A stretch of DNA of 64,000 nt from a virus: positions 29,665 through 93,664 of the IMG/VR virus record IMGVR_UViG_3300034140_000002; one strand, 5' to 3'. Positions 24,394-32,848 of the stretch are shown one piece after another. The notes beneath the pieces were generated by a model that had not been told where the DNA came from, did no database searches, and saw only the letters and a list, made by a program, of their open reading frames with translations. Within the stretch, counting starts at the first letter, position 1, and each line of letters begins with the position of its first letter. The position numbers and the translations under genes are program-made.

Positions 24394-25865
24394 ACCGCCG
24401 TATATTTCTCAACACCTAGTACACCAGCGGCGTTTGACACTACTACTACATATTGCACGCCCGGAGTAAAACCCGCATTTGAGATAGTCAACACCCCTGA
24501 TGCATCCGTAGTTCTGGCTGTAAAATTACTCACATAAGTAAGTGTAGTAATATTTAACACAGTGACTGTTAAAGATGTCAAGTTGGCTAGCACACTCCCT
24601 GTGTTATTTTTAAAAGGTGCTGTGGTTATCGTGGTGACTGTTGTGACACTCCCTGTAATAGAGGATGTATCATTGACTTCGGCCCAAGACACAGTAGAAG
24701 ATATAGAAGAACTTCCCGAAACAGTGTGTGTGTCATTAGCTTCTGTATAGGACACAGAACTTGTAATTGATGTTACAACCACATTAGTGGAAATGATATG
24801 AACATCATCTACTTCAGTATATGTGCAACTCGCTGAGACAGTAGAAAAATATATACTAGCCGTCACACTTGTTACGTCAACATCTTCTGTGTACGTAATA
24901 GTTGCTGATGGCGTACTAGCAGCAGACTCCCACGCACCAACATCATATGCTGCGCCTTGCGGGCGGGTAGTTCCAACAATATCAGCAGACGCATTGCTGA
25001 CATCCGTTGTACCCACATTAAGTAAGGGGGATGTTGTAGCAAGACGCAGATCGTGAGTACCAATACTGATGTTTTGAAAAGTACCAGTTGACAGTGCAGC
25101 GACTGAGTAATTCGTTGCCGTAGCATTGCTGTAGCATGCTGTTTTTGTAGCGGCAATAACCCCATCTTCAGGAGCAACTACACCGCCCACATAACAGTTC
25201 TTCATAATCGCGCTGATCGAGCCGGTTATGATTCCGTAAGTCAGTGGGGTAGCGCCCAAATTGACGAGTGTGCAATTAACTACCGTCGTCCCGTTCGTGA
25301 ACGCCGCGATGACAGCAGCGGCGTCGTTTTTAAGCTGGGCGATATAGCAGTTCCGCACAAAACTCGCGGCAGTGGTCATCCGGAATGCGGCTTTGATTGA
25401 GGTGTTAACCCCGTAGCTTTCAAAGATGCAGTTATCGGTAGTGATATTTGTAACGCCTGCGCCAGAAGTATAAAAAGCAGGTTGCGCAGTGCTGCCCGTA
25501 TTAGTATTGGCAACCTGTAGCTTCGTAATCCGCATGAAAGACTGCTGGACGTTGATTGTCGCACCCGCCGCCGTGCATCGGATTGCCGCCCCGACTGATG
25601 CGTTGTATCGCCCCGGATTCGTGGCGCGGTTCGCGTGGTCCATAAACGAGCAGCCCGGAGCGGCGGTCAATTCAGGGTAGCGTGTGGCGTCAGCGGTCTT
25701 TCCACTAAAAACGATGCTTGCGGTAATTACGAATTCCTGATTAAGCAACAAGCCACGGTGAACTTGGTCAGCCGTAATCATATTGGTAGGGACAGAAGCC
25801 CACCATGTAGGGATGTCTGGGTAAGCCCCTCCAGAGCCAATAGTCGATTCAATAATGGTTGCCAT
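24390..25865 (-). CDS. Beta-helix plus repeat virion protein (491 aa)
   Basis: Residues of about 60-300 look like a parallel beta-helix (CIFESYGVNTS, VRNCYIAQLKNDAA, VVNCTLVNLG, MKNCYVGG). They end in VGTTRPQGAAYDVGAWE, as in pectate-lyase-like surface proteins. Residues of about 320-410 have four W/Y-[TA]-E-x-[DN]-D repeats shared with the gene downstream. The last 80 residues are a beta domain resembling the C-terminus of the 809-aa protein. GC content rises in the beta-helix part. It may be a depolymerase or a decoration fibre. Confidence 0.6.
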   Translation of the reverse strand: MATIIESTIGSGGAYPDIPTWWASVPTNMITADQVHRGLLLNQEFVITASIVFSGKTADATRYPELTAAPGCSFMDHANRATNPGRYNASVGAAIRCTAAGATINVQQSFMRITKLQVANTNTGSTAQPAFYTSGAGVTNITTDNCIFESYGVNTSIKAAFRMTTAASFVRNCYIAQLKNDAAAVIAAFTNGTTVVNCTLVNLGATPLTYGIITGSISAIMKNCYVGGVVAPEDGVIAATKTACYSNATATNYSVAALSTGTFQNISIGTHDLRLATTSPLLNVGTTDVSNASADIVGTTRPQGAAYDVGAWESAASTPSATITYTEDVDVTSVTASIYFSTVSASCTYTEVDDVHIISTNVVVTSITSSVSYTEANDTHTVSGSSSISSTVSWAEVNDTSSITGSVTTVTTITTAPFKNNTGSVLANLTSLTVTVLNITTLTYVSNFTARTTDASGVLTISNAGFTPGVQYVVVVSNAAGVLGVEKYTAV

Positions 25866-25879
25866 TGAGATGCCTTATA

Positions 25880-27055
25880 TTATACTGTGAAAGAGGCTGA
25901 CACCCAAGTGTTAGCTGATGGTATGGTCACTAATTGAGGGGTTACGGTAGCCAAAAACACGTCACTAATAGGTTCCACCATAACTGTGCGAGAACCTAGC
26001 TTACTCGTGACCTCGCAAGACCAGCCAGAAGATGTTTCTACCACATTTCTGAAGCTCAGCCCGATATTAATGCCCCCCACCAAGTCCACATTAGGGTCTT
26101 GATCCCCAGAGTGCTCCGTGAAGAGTGGGTATCCTTTACCTATCGTGAAAGTGCCGTAAGGGTAGCTGCCAGTAATCTCAGCCATAATAGAGCCAGTACT
26201 ATGATCGCCATTATTCCAAGCAAACGCAAAACCGCGCTTAGCTGTACGTAGAGCATTCACAGCATCAATGTTCTCTTGGAACACAACAAAACCATCTTGC
26301 CTTCCGCAGCACCAGCCTAACCACGGAATTTTATTGCTTGTGTTACTAACGTATGCTATACAATCTTGTAGCACAGATACTTTACCACCTCCGTCCTCAG
26401 GGGATAAAAACGGTGAATTTGCCACAGGTACAGTTTCAAGAGCGCCTAACCAGTTTGCCACTGCCACGTTACCAATTGTACTGTACCTCCAACGGGGGCG
26501 GTCAGGGTAGATAGCAGCAAAGAGATGCTTACGGCGAATGCCAAAAGTCATAGTCCCCCACCCGCCCATAGAACCTCCAGTTAGGCAGGTTTTGTTAGGT
26601 AGACAAGGCACGTTTGTGCTTGCCCACTTCATTAATGACTCTAGACGACGTTGTGTCACAAGAGCTACGTCTGACCCATAATTAGGTGTGTTTTTAAACC
26701 CCATCCACATGCTTTCACGGCGAGCGGAATTCGTTACATTTAGGCCGTATTGGTCCACTGGCCTGAGTAACACGATAGAGGTATCAGTGCTGTTGACCAA
26801 ACTAAACCTAAATGTGTTGTAAGTACCAACAGCAAGGTCATTACTAACTATTGCGTCGTATTGACGACCTGTGCTAGTGTTCTGTCCGCCACTACCGTGA
26901 AGTTGCAATATCAGAATTTTAGACGCTGTGGCTCCGGGGGTTCCACTACCTTCTAGTGCAACACTTACTGAATCGAAGGGGGCAATTTTATAACGGCCAC
27001 CCTTCATTACTGTGCCGGAGGCTCCGTTGTAGATTTTAGCTACCGGCGATGCCAT
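25880..27055 (-). CDS. Alpha/beta-hydrolase esterase, virion-associated
   Basis: Starting at the ATG whose A overlaps the previous stop (TAATG at 27053-27057), the product is 391 aa. It has a nucleophile elbow GGSMGGWG (Ser in G-x-S-x-G), LILQLHGSGG near residue 50 (oxyanion region) and NNGDHSTG late in the chain (candidate His). It resembles poly-ester or acetyl-esterase type alpha/beta hydrolases. Its place inside the structural operon suggests a virion enzyme that deacylates a host surface polysaccharide. The extension to 27082 lacks its own ribosome site. Confidence 0.7.
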   Translation of the reverse strand: MASPVAKIYNGASGTVMKGGRYKIAPFDSVSVALEGSGTPGATASKILILQLHGSGGQNTSTGRQYDAIVSNDLAVGTYNTFRFSLVNSTDTSIVLLRPVDQYGLNVTNSARRESMWMGFKNTPNYGSDVALVTQRRLESLMKWASTNVPCLPNKTCLTGGSMGGWGTMTFGIRRKHLFAAIYPDRPRWRYSTIGNVAVANWLGALETVPVANSPFLSPEDGGGKVSVLQDCIAYVSNTSNKIPWLGWCCGRQDGFVVFQENIDAVNALRTAKRGFAFAWNNGDHSTGSIMAEITGSYPYGTFTIGKGYPLFTEHSGDQDPNVDLVGGINIGLSFRNVVETSSGWSCEVTSKLGSRTVMVEPISDVFLATVTPQLVTIPSANTWVSASFTV

Positions 27056-27447
27056 TAGGCGTTTCCGCGAGTGGCAGTCCAAGCTGTTACAGCAACAGTT
27101 ACACCTACTGTGATAGATGCTGTATTCAGAATCATATCCGTGCCAGCAGTGCCAGCCGAGCCATCAATAACATGAGTCGTACCGTCTGCCTTAGTCACAC
27201 GGAACCATGTAGCAGTTCCTACGGCTGCACCAGTAGTGTTAGCAGGAAGTGTAGGGGACAGTACAGCCGCAGATGCCGCAGGGGCGAATGGGCTACCTAG
27301 AGTAAACTCTGCAAGCAGATTGGTAGCAGTGCCACCAGTTGCTGGGCGAGCACCGTCATAAATACGCAGTTTAGCACCAGCACCTGCAAAAGTTGTAATT
27401 GCATCCATTTGCGCGTTGCGCAGTGTTACGTTATAGCCAGTTGCCAT
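27055..27447 (-). CDS. Small beta-rich virion protein (130 aa)
   Basis: The product reads MATGYNVTLRNAQMDAITTFAGAGAKLRIYDGARPATGG, followed by Ala/Thr/Val strands. The pattern 'LRIYDGxRPA' followed by 'LLAEFTLGSPF' is one I recognise from small phage structural proteins of unknown function. It lies between the esterase and the 809-aa protein and is co-translated with the esterase. Confidence 0.6.
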   Translation of the reverse strand: MATGYNVTLRNAQMDAITTFAGAGAKLRIYDGARPATGGTATNLLAEFTLGSPFAPAASAAVLSPTLPANTTGAAVGTATWFRVTKADGTTHVIDGSAGTAGTDMILNTASITVGVTVAVTAWTATRGNA

Positions 27448-27468
27448 TTTTGTTTCCTTTAATTAAAT

Positions 27469-29898
27469 TTAGATTACTATCACAGGGTGTATCGAGCCAA
27501 CAATCTCACCGTTACTATTAAAAATCACTGCGGTGTACTTCGCACCACTTGTCAAGGAGTTGTCTACAATTTCAATTACTCCGGCTGAATCACTTTGTAA
27601 ATTAGAATAAAACTTAGTGTTGCTCTCGCTACTCAAGGTAACTGTCAGCCCCTTTAAATCTCTAAAGTGAATATTCGTAATCAGCATTTTTGCAATTGGT
27701 GTTACAGGTGGTGGTGGAACAACTACCACAGGGGGTAATGTCTCACTAGGAGGTTGCGGGGGTGTTACAACTGCCGAGGTGCGAGGAACAATAGCAAACT
27801 GAGGGCTAGTATTGTAGTCAGGTTTAGTCTTGCGACTCATAAATAGTGCCCAAGCCTTGCTGCCACCTTCATATCCACTGTCTGTTGCATAGGCCAAGGC
27901 AGGTTGGTAATTAGATGGAAAGCCCGCTGTAGCCCCCGGATAGCCTGTAAGTTCAACCACAGGGCTGCAAACAAGCTCTGCTACCTCTTTAGTATTATCC
28001 CAACATTGCTTTAGGGTTTTGTAAAAAGGTTGTGCCAGCTTAGCGGTTGTATCAACCGCAGCGGAGTCTTTAACTCGGATAACGTACATTGCCGCATCAT
28101 TGGGGCAATACCCATCTGCAATCATCCTACCTACTTGAAACTTAGCTTTCCACTTAAGCAGTCTGCCAGCCTCTTCACAACCTAGTTCTGCTGCATGCCC
28201 TACTCCTTGCGTAAAGAAGTCATCCATATAAAGTGACATGCCAACTCCTGCGATACCTTTAACTGCATAAGGTAAGCCCGGCGCTGCATCCAAAATCATG
28301 CCCAACTCGTTGTGTACAACTGGGTCAACTACTGTTACTCTGCGCTCTACAACCTTTACACCGCTGGACGAACCATCCGTAAAGTTAATCCGGTAGTACT
28401 CCATAGTGTTATCCAGCCAATACTTGAAAGCGGTCTTTTGAGGGTGGCTGTCTGGAGTGATATAAGCAGCTTCTGCTAAAGTCCTAATAGACCACCCTTG
28501 GCCCCTTATTTGGTCAGACTTAACCCAGCCTTTTTCAAACATCCTGTAATACGGGTTGCTTCGGTAGGCATTATAATTGCACCAGAATAGAAGTTCCTCT
28601 AGGTAGAAATAATCTCCTGTGAGCAAGTAGGGTATATAGGCAAAGGCAGGTTGATGTGATGTATCATTCTCTAATTTGCTAGCAGTGACTACAGGAGGTA
28701 ATTTCTCATACTGCTTAGTGGCAGGGTTGAGGGTGTCACCCGGATTTCCAAGTATAGTCGCGTAAGGATACTTGATAACATCCAGCATAGTGTCGTCAGG
28801 GAGGCGTCTGTGAGCAGCCCAACTTCCTGCAACGTTTGCTGATTCTAGCATCAAGGCTTTAGCACGTTTATCCCCACTAATAATAGTGGCTGCGTAACAA
28901 TCGGGTGCCAAGCCAATATCGGGACGACCGCCCGGAGCGGACATTACAGGTTGAAAACGCCCTGTAGCCATAGGCTCGAATGAGAACTTTTTCAAATCGG
29001 CTGCATAGCTTGCAAGAGTTATCTCCGACATTACAATAGACGGGTCGTAGTTAGGAACAGCTTTGGTAGCTATGAAGTATGCCGAATTATGCTTAACATG
29101 CAGACTAGGTTTGCCACCTTGCCAGAAAGTCTTCTTCCAACGAGCGCCGGGAAAATGCACCAGCCCTAACTTACTGTAGACTTCTACACCGTCTGAAATA
29201 ATCTTCACATCGTAGGTGATGTCAACTTGGGCCGGGATCGGTGCTGGATTAGGTACGGCTTCTGTAGGGGCTAGGAATTTGAAACCGTTAGTGGTGTAGG
29301 TGTTAGTGTGCTCTAACGTTACGTCGAACTTGGCTTGACCTGTTGAATACGTACGCTCGTTAATCTGCACCCTGAGGAAAGGATGTTTATCGCCTCTTGC
29401 AGAAATCAAATCTTCAAATCCAATAAGCTCCACTGCAACCGGGCCAAGTAACCAACCCTTACTGTTATGGGCTTGAGCACGATATTCTATTCCTGCCTCA
29501 ACCACCACGACCTCTACGTCTTTTGCACGTAACTGGTGATCTGGGGCTTCCGTCTTCAAAGATCGGATAAGGAACATTTCTCCGTTTTTATGAGTAACAC
29601 CACTGATAATGCCGTGACGTACCGAGCCATCTTTGTGGGTAGCTTTAACATCTAATTGGAGGGGGATATCTTCAATCCCTGTGATACGTCCTACAAGAGT
29701 ATCCGTAGGAGCTAACTCGCCAATCTTGAACACTTGCCCGAATGTGAATGGAGATACCTCTGCCACATCTTCAAAAACTACTGTTGTAATTGCTCCGCCA
29801 ACAGGTACACTGGGGGATGTGAAAACAGGGGCAACATACTCGGGTAATTTAATAGCTGGGGTGCCGGGTGTTTGCAAAGGGGTTGGTGTAATTGCCAT
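27469..29898 (-). CDS. Putative polysaccharide lyase/hydrolase, virion-associated (809 aa)
   Basis: The N-terminal 300 residues are beta-rich. Residues of about 370-690 are helical with aromatic-rich repeats typical of an (alpha/alpha)n toroid (FAYIPYLLTGDYFYLEELLFW, GQGWSIRTLAEAAYITPD, AELGCEEAGRLLKWKAKF). This is as in glycoside hydrolases and lyases such as heparinase- or alginate-lyase-like enzymes. A Pro-rich linker near 725-750 leads to a C-terminal beta domain also seen in the 491-aa protein. Catalytic residues cannot be assigned by eye. Together with the esterase it suggests attack on a host capsule or exopolysaccharide. Confidence 0.55.
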   Translation of the reverse strand: MAITPTPLQTPGTPAIKLPEYVAPVFTSPSVPVGGAITTVVFEDVAEVSPFTFGQVFKIGELAPTDTLVGRITGIEDIPLQLDVKATHKDGSVRHGIISGVTHKNGEMFLIRSLKTEAPDHQLRAKDVEVVVVEAGIEYRAQAHNSKGWLLGPVAVELIGFEDLISARGDKHPFLRVQINERTYSTGQAKFDVTLEHTNTYTTNGFKFLAPTEAVPNPAPIPAQVDITYDVKIISDGVEVYSKLGLVHFPGARWKKTFWQGGKPSLHVKHNSAYFIATKAVPNYDPSIVMSEITLASYAADLKKFSFEPMATGRFQPVMSAPGGRPDIGLAPDCYAATIISGDKRAKALMLESANVAGSWAAHRRLPDDTMLDVIKYPYATILGNPGDTLNPATKQYEKLPPVVTASKLENDTSHQPAFAYIPYLLTGDYFYLEELLFWCNYNAYRSNPYYRMFEKGWVKSDQIRGQGWSIRTLAEAAYITPDSHPQKTAFKYWLDNTMEYYRINFTDGSSSGVKVVERRVTVVDPVVHNELGMILDAAPGLPYAVKGIAGVGMSLYMDDFFTQGVGHAAELGCEEAGRLLKWKAKFQVGRMIADGYCPNDAAMYVIRVKDSAAVDTTAKLAQPFYKTLKQCWDNTKEVAELVCSPVVELTGYPGATAGFPSNYQPALAYATDSGYEGGSKAWALFMSRKTKPDYNTSPQFAIVPRTSAVVTPPQPPSETLPPVVVVPPPPVTPIAKMLITNIHFRDLKGLTVTLSSESNTKFYSNLQSDSAGVIEIVDNSLTSGAKYTAVIFNSNGEIVGSIHPVIVI

Positions 29899-29912
29899 AT
29901 TTGCCTCAATAA

Positions 29913-30308
29913 TTATTTACGGATGTACATTTCGTACAGGATATTATCTTCGGCTGATGTGTTGTACTCTTTGACTGCTACAATTTTCCAGCGTGCATTA
30001 TTAATTATTACGTAATCGCCTGTAGGATTTGCCAACACAGCGTCTGCAAATACATCTGCTTTTTCAGTTGGACGAATGTACAGGAGTTGGTCACCCTCTA
30101 GTATTTGTGAATTAGCATTGCTGGTAATTCCGTTAGTAGGGCGTGGAAGTTCTAGCTTGATCGCTTGTACAGAGATTTCTGTAGTGGGGGTGGATATAGT
30201 TCCATTGGAATCATCTGCCACAGGCTCACCAATAGAGTAGTAAGTAGTAGTGAATCCAAAGTCTGAGAAGAACTCCCCAATCATATTGTGGAAGTCACTG
30301 AATCTCAT
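29913..30308 (-). CDS. Head closure / neck protein (131 aa)
   Basis: It lies directly after the connector gene and overlaps it by 4 bases. The product starts MRFSDFHNMIGEFFSDFG and ends with GDYVIINNARWKIVAVKEYNTSAEDNILYEMYI. This is the beta-barrel pattern of head-closure proteins (lambda FII / HK97 gp7 type). Gene order capsid, connector, head closure supports the call. Confidence 0.6.
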   Translation of the reverse strand: MRFSDFHNMIGEFFSDFGFTTTYYSIGEPVADDSNGTISTPTTEISVQAIKLELPRPTNGITSNANSQILEGDQLLYIRPTEKADVFADAVLANPTGDYVIINNARWKIVAVKEYNTSAEDNILYEMYIRK

Positions 30309-30745
30309 GTTGCAAACCCTGTCCGGCTGTTATCGTTAGGAGATAGGTCAGCATTGAAAGAGAGTTGCTGAGCTTCCGTCCCATTAGTGAAATTGCAGTT
30401 CCAAGCCTTTTGGAATTCTAAGATAGGGCTGTACTCTGCTGCACTCATATAAGGGAGTGGGGAATAGTCTAGGAAGGCTGGGTTAGTGTGGGCAAGCATC
30501 AGAAACTGCTTGTATGCTGTGAAAGCCTCAGCCCCCCATACTTCCAACTGAGCCATCTTACGGTGTGTTTTGTGAGAAAGCATGCCAAGAATATACATAG
30601 CGCATATCTTTGCAGCGAGCTTCACATTGTTGCCATTCTCAGAGAGAGTCGTCTGAATAACGTCATCACTCAGGTAGGGTAGGTCACTTACATCAGCAAT
30701 ACGAAGTCTTACTTTGCCGAGATTTGAGGATGGGTCAATAATCAT
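30305..30745 (-). CDS. Head-tail connector (adaptor) protein (146 aa)
   Basis: The ATG at 30745 has an AAAGGAGAAATT ribosome site; the longer frame to 30805 has none. The start VRLRIADVSDLPYLSDDVIQTTL followed by helices (AKICAMYILGMLSHKTHRKMAQLEVWGAEAF) fits HK97 gp6-like adaptors, which dock under the portal. It overlaps the head-closure gene by 4 bases. Confidence 0.65.
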   Translation of the reverse strand: MIIDPSSNLGKVRLRIADVSDLPYLSDDVIQTTLSENGNNVKLAAKICAMYILGMLSHKTHRKMAQLEVWGAEAFTAYKQFLMLAHTNPAFLDYSPLPYMSAAEYSPILEFQKAWNCNFTNGTEAQQLSFNADLSPNDNSRTGFAT

Positions 30746-30785
30746 AATTTCTCCTTTGTTGTTTATGAATACTAGAATATAATAC

Positions 30786-30816
30786 TCATAAAGAACAAGC
30801 CCCACGAGGGGGCTTG
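30786..30816 (-). terminator. Terminator after the major capsid gene
   Basis: On the minus strand an 8-bp stem (arms 30809-30816 and 30796-30803, CAAGCCCC/GGGGCTTG) with a 5-base loop is followed by TTCTTTATG. It would leave the capsid message in excess over the downstream neck genes, which need read-through. Confidence 0.7.
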
Positions 30817-30831
30817 GATAATACTCAACTA

Positions 30832-31866
30832 TTAGTTAGTCGAGAACACACGGATAACAGCTTGTGGGCGCAGCAGGGCCGAGATGTGGTTCGACTCTGT
30901 TTCGATTTCGATCTTGGTGCCGTTTGCAGCAGCAGTCTCAAAAGCGTACATCTTTTCACCGGCTGTGTTGACCAGACCAAAACGCTCTGCTGGGGCAAAG
31001 TAGGTTTTGAAGGTATCACTACCTTGTGGAACTGCAACGCCTTCGCCAGCAGTAACAATCGATACACCGTTGTACGAGTCGCGGACTTCACGGAACGTAA
31101 CACCACCGAACGAGAACTCACGACCATTTTGCATAGCCGTACCACCATTCGACAGACGGCTGCGGATTGGATCGTTACCCGAGTTCATTGCTTGAGCATT
31201 GCTGTAAGCAGCTTTAACCGAAGCGTGGGTAATCAGCTTGTTGAAGAAAGTTGTGTCGCAAGGGATGATGATGCCACTGAAAACGCCATTACCGCCCATA
31301 CCATCATGAACAGCTTGAATAATCAGCTCGATCTTTGCCAGAACTTCAGTACTAGTGGTGCCGAGAACCATGTCAACTTGCGTACGGGTGACGCCGAATT
31401 CAGTGTTCCAGTCTTGCACAACGGTACCGCTAGGTGCGTAAGCAGTACCCGAGAACAGAGCCTGAGCACGAGCTTTATTCAGCGTCCAGTCGTGGTTCTG
31501 ACGCATACGGAACAGCTTTGCTTCGCGGACTTTCGCCAGTTGTTCAACTTCGTTAAAGTTATCGTAAGCCGATTTAGCTACGAGGTCTTTTGGCGAAATG
31601 AAGTCGTCATGTGGGAAGTGAGGAACAGCAAAGGTGTGCAGCTTGCGCGTACCCATCTTACCAACCGTATTTTTCTCACCACGTACGCGGTCAACCAGCA
31701 GAGCGCCATTGATCGTGGACTCTTCAAACATAACGGTGTCAGCAGCAACTGGCTCTTCCGAGAAGATGCCCATCTGGTTGAACGAACCGTATTGGATAGG
31801 GATGTTACGTACTGCCGATGTCAGGTCGACAATATCATAAACATTAGTAGGGCTGCGAGTCAGCAT
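30832..31866 (-). CDS. Major capsid protein (lambda E-like)
   Basis: The 344-aa protein has the E-type pattern: VGKMGTRKLHTFAVPHFPHDDFISPKDL (E-loop region), VREAKLFRMRQNHDWTLNKARAQALFSG, and the C-terminal PAERFGLVNTAGEKMYAFETAAANGTKIEIETESNHISALLRPQAVIR segment. It follows the decoration protein, scaffold, protease and portal in canonical order. It forms the icosahedral head. Confidence 0.9.
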   Translation of the reverse strand: MLTRSPTNVYDIVDLTSAVRNIPIQYGSFNQMGIFSEEPVAADTVMFEESTINGALLVDRVRGEKNTVGKMGTRKLHTFAVPHFPHDDFISPKDLVAKSAYDNFNEVEQLAKVREAKLFRMRQNHDWTLNKARAQALFSGTAYAPSGTVVQDWNTEFGVTRTQVDMVLGTTSTEVLAKIELIIQAVHDGMGGNGVFSGIIIPCDTTFFNKLITHASVKAAYSNAQAMNSGNDPIRSRLSNGGTAMQNGREFSFGGVTFREVRDSYNGVSIVTAGEGVAVPQGSDTFKTYFAPAERFGLVNTAGEKMYAFETAAANGTKIEIETESNHISALLRPQAVIRVFSTN

Positions 31867-31884
31867 TATATATTTCCTTAATTA

Positions 31885-32301
31885 TTAGTAAGTGGTGAGA
31901 ACGTCAATGCCAGCAGCGGCAAGTTGTTCGTAGGCTGCGGTAGTCAGAGCACCGGCAGTAACCGAAGCACCCATCGTCAGGGACGAGTCCGAAACAGCGC
32001 AGATACCACGATAGAGGACGAGAAACTTAGTGTCGGTGGTAGCGGCCATTACGGTTGGGTTAGCTTGACCAAAGGCGTTGCCAACAACAACAGCAGCAGC
32101 AACTTGCGAGCCGTCACCAGCCGAAGCTTCAAGCACTTTGTATTTACCAGTGGCGGTAACTTTACCGAGGACGGTGCCGATTTGAATAGTGGCTGCTGGA
32201 CCATTAACGGTAACAACCTTTTTGCATTGACCCCACTCTTGACCCTCTTCACGCTTGACAACGTTAGAGTAGCGCTGGGTTTCAGTAGCGATAACTGTCA
32301 T
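31885..32301 (-). CDS. Head decoration protein (lambda D-like)
   Basis: The 138-aa product just before the capsid gene has the pattern of this family: an N-terminal arm (MTVIATETQRYSNVVKREEGQ), then GTVLGKVTATGKYKVL and a beta-tulip-like core with VLYRGICAVSDSSLTMGA. It would stabilise the expanded capsid at threefold sites. Confidence 0.8.
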   Translation of the reverse strand: MTVIATETQRYSNVVKREEGQEWGQCKKVVTVNGPAATIQIGTVLGKVTATGKYKVLEASAGDGSQVAAAVVVGNAFGQANPTVMAATTDTKFLVLYRGICAVSDSSLTMGASVTAGALTTAAYEQLAAAGIDVLTTY

Positions 32302-32314
32302 TTTATTTCCTTAA

Positions 32315-32848
32315 TTATTTAGTTGGGAATTGTGCGGCGATGCTAGCTGCCAATTGGGATACTACTGGGTTTACTTCAGCATCGACCTCTTTGGCCTCCG
32401 CAGCAGCGCCCGTCTCAGTGAACATCTCACTTTTCTCTTCAGCTTCAAACGAAGCTACATAGCCGCTCAGTACGGTAGCAAACGTGGTATCGTCAAGCGA
32501 CTCCAGAGATGCTGCCATTTGTGCGCCTTTAACATCGCCCATTACAGCCGACAGCGAAGCTGTACGGGATGCTAGGGCAGTAGCTTTAGCGTTTGCTACT
32601 AGGGTAGCTTGAGCTTCTGCCGATTGTGCAAGGGCTGCTTCTGCTGCTTCATATTTAGTTTTGAGTTCTGCGAAGGCAGTCTCTTTTTCAGCAAGAGTGT
32701 TCGTAACTGTTTCCAGTTGAGCGCTCAGTTCTGCCGTCTTATCGGCAAGCGCTGTGGCTTGCTCAGTTGGGTCAATCATCGTGATTACTTCCTCTTGTTG
32801 TTCGGCTTCCACCGAGTTAAAAACCTTCTTAAAATATTCTTTAAGCAT
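32315..32848 (-). CDS. Capsid scaffold protein (177 aa)
   Basis: The ATG at 32848 is used because AAGGA precedes it by 8 bases; longer frames lie inside the protease gene. The product is an Ala/Glu-rich coiled coil (residues 30-100, LADKTAELSAQLETVTNTLAEKE) with a C-terminal capsid-binding-like end. It overlaps the protease gene by 8 bases. In lambda the scaffold is the C-terminal part of the protease gene, whereas here it is a separate, shifted frame. Confidence 0.7.
   Translation of the reverse strand: MLKEYFKKVFNSVEAEQQEEVITMIDPTEQATALADKTAELSAQLETVTNTLAEKETAFAELKTKYEAAEAALAQSAEAQATLVANAKATALASRTASLSAVMGDVKGAQMAASLESLDDTTFATVLSGYVASFEAEEKSEMFTETGAAAEAKEVDAEVNPVVSQLAASIAAQFPTK

Noticed and set aside
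30814-31881. 355-codon plus-strand open frame across the major capsid gene
   Set aside because: It is exactly antisense to a clear lambda E-like capsid gene, and its translation (many Cys, Ser, Arg runs) shows no folded-protein pattern or ribosome site.
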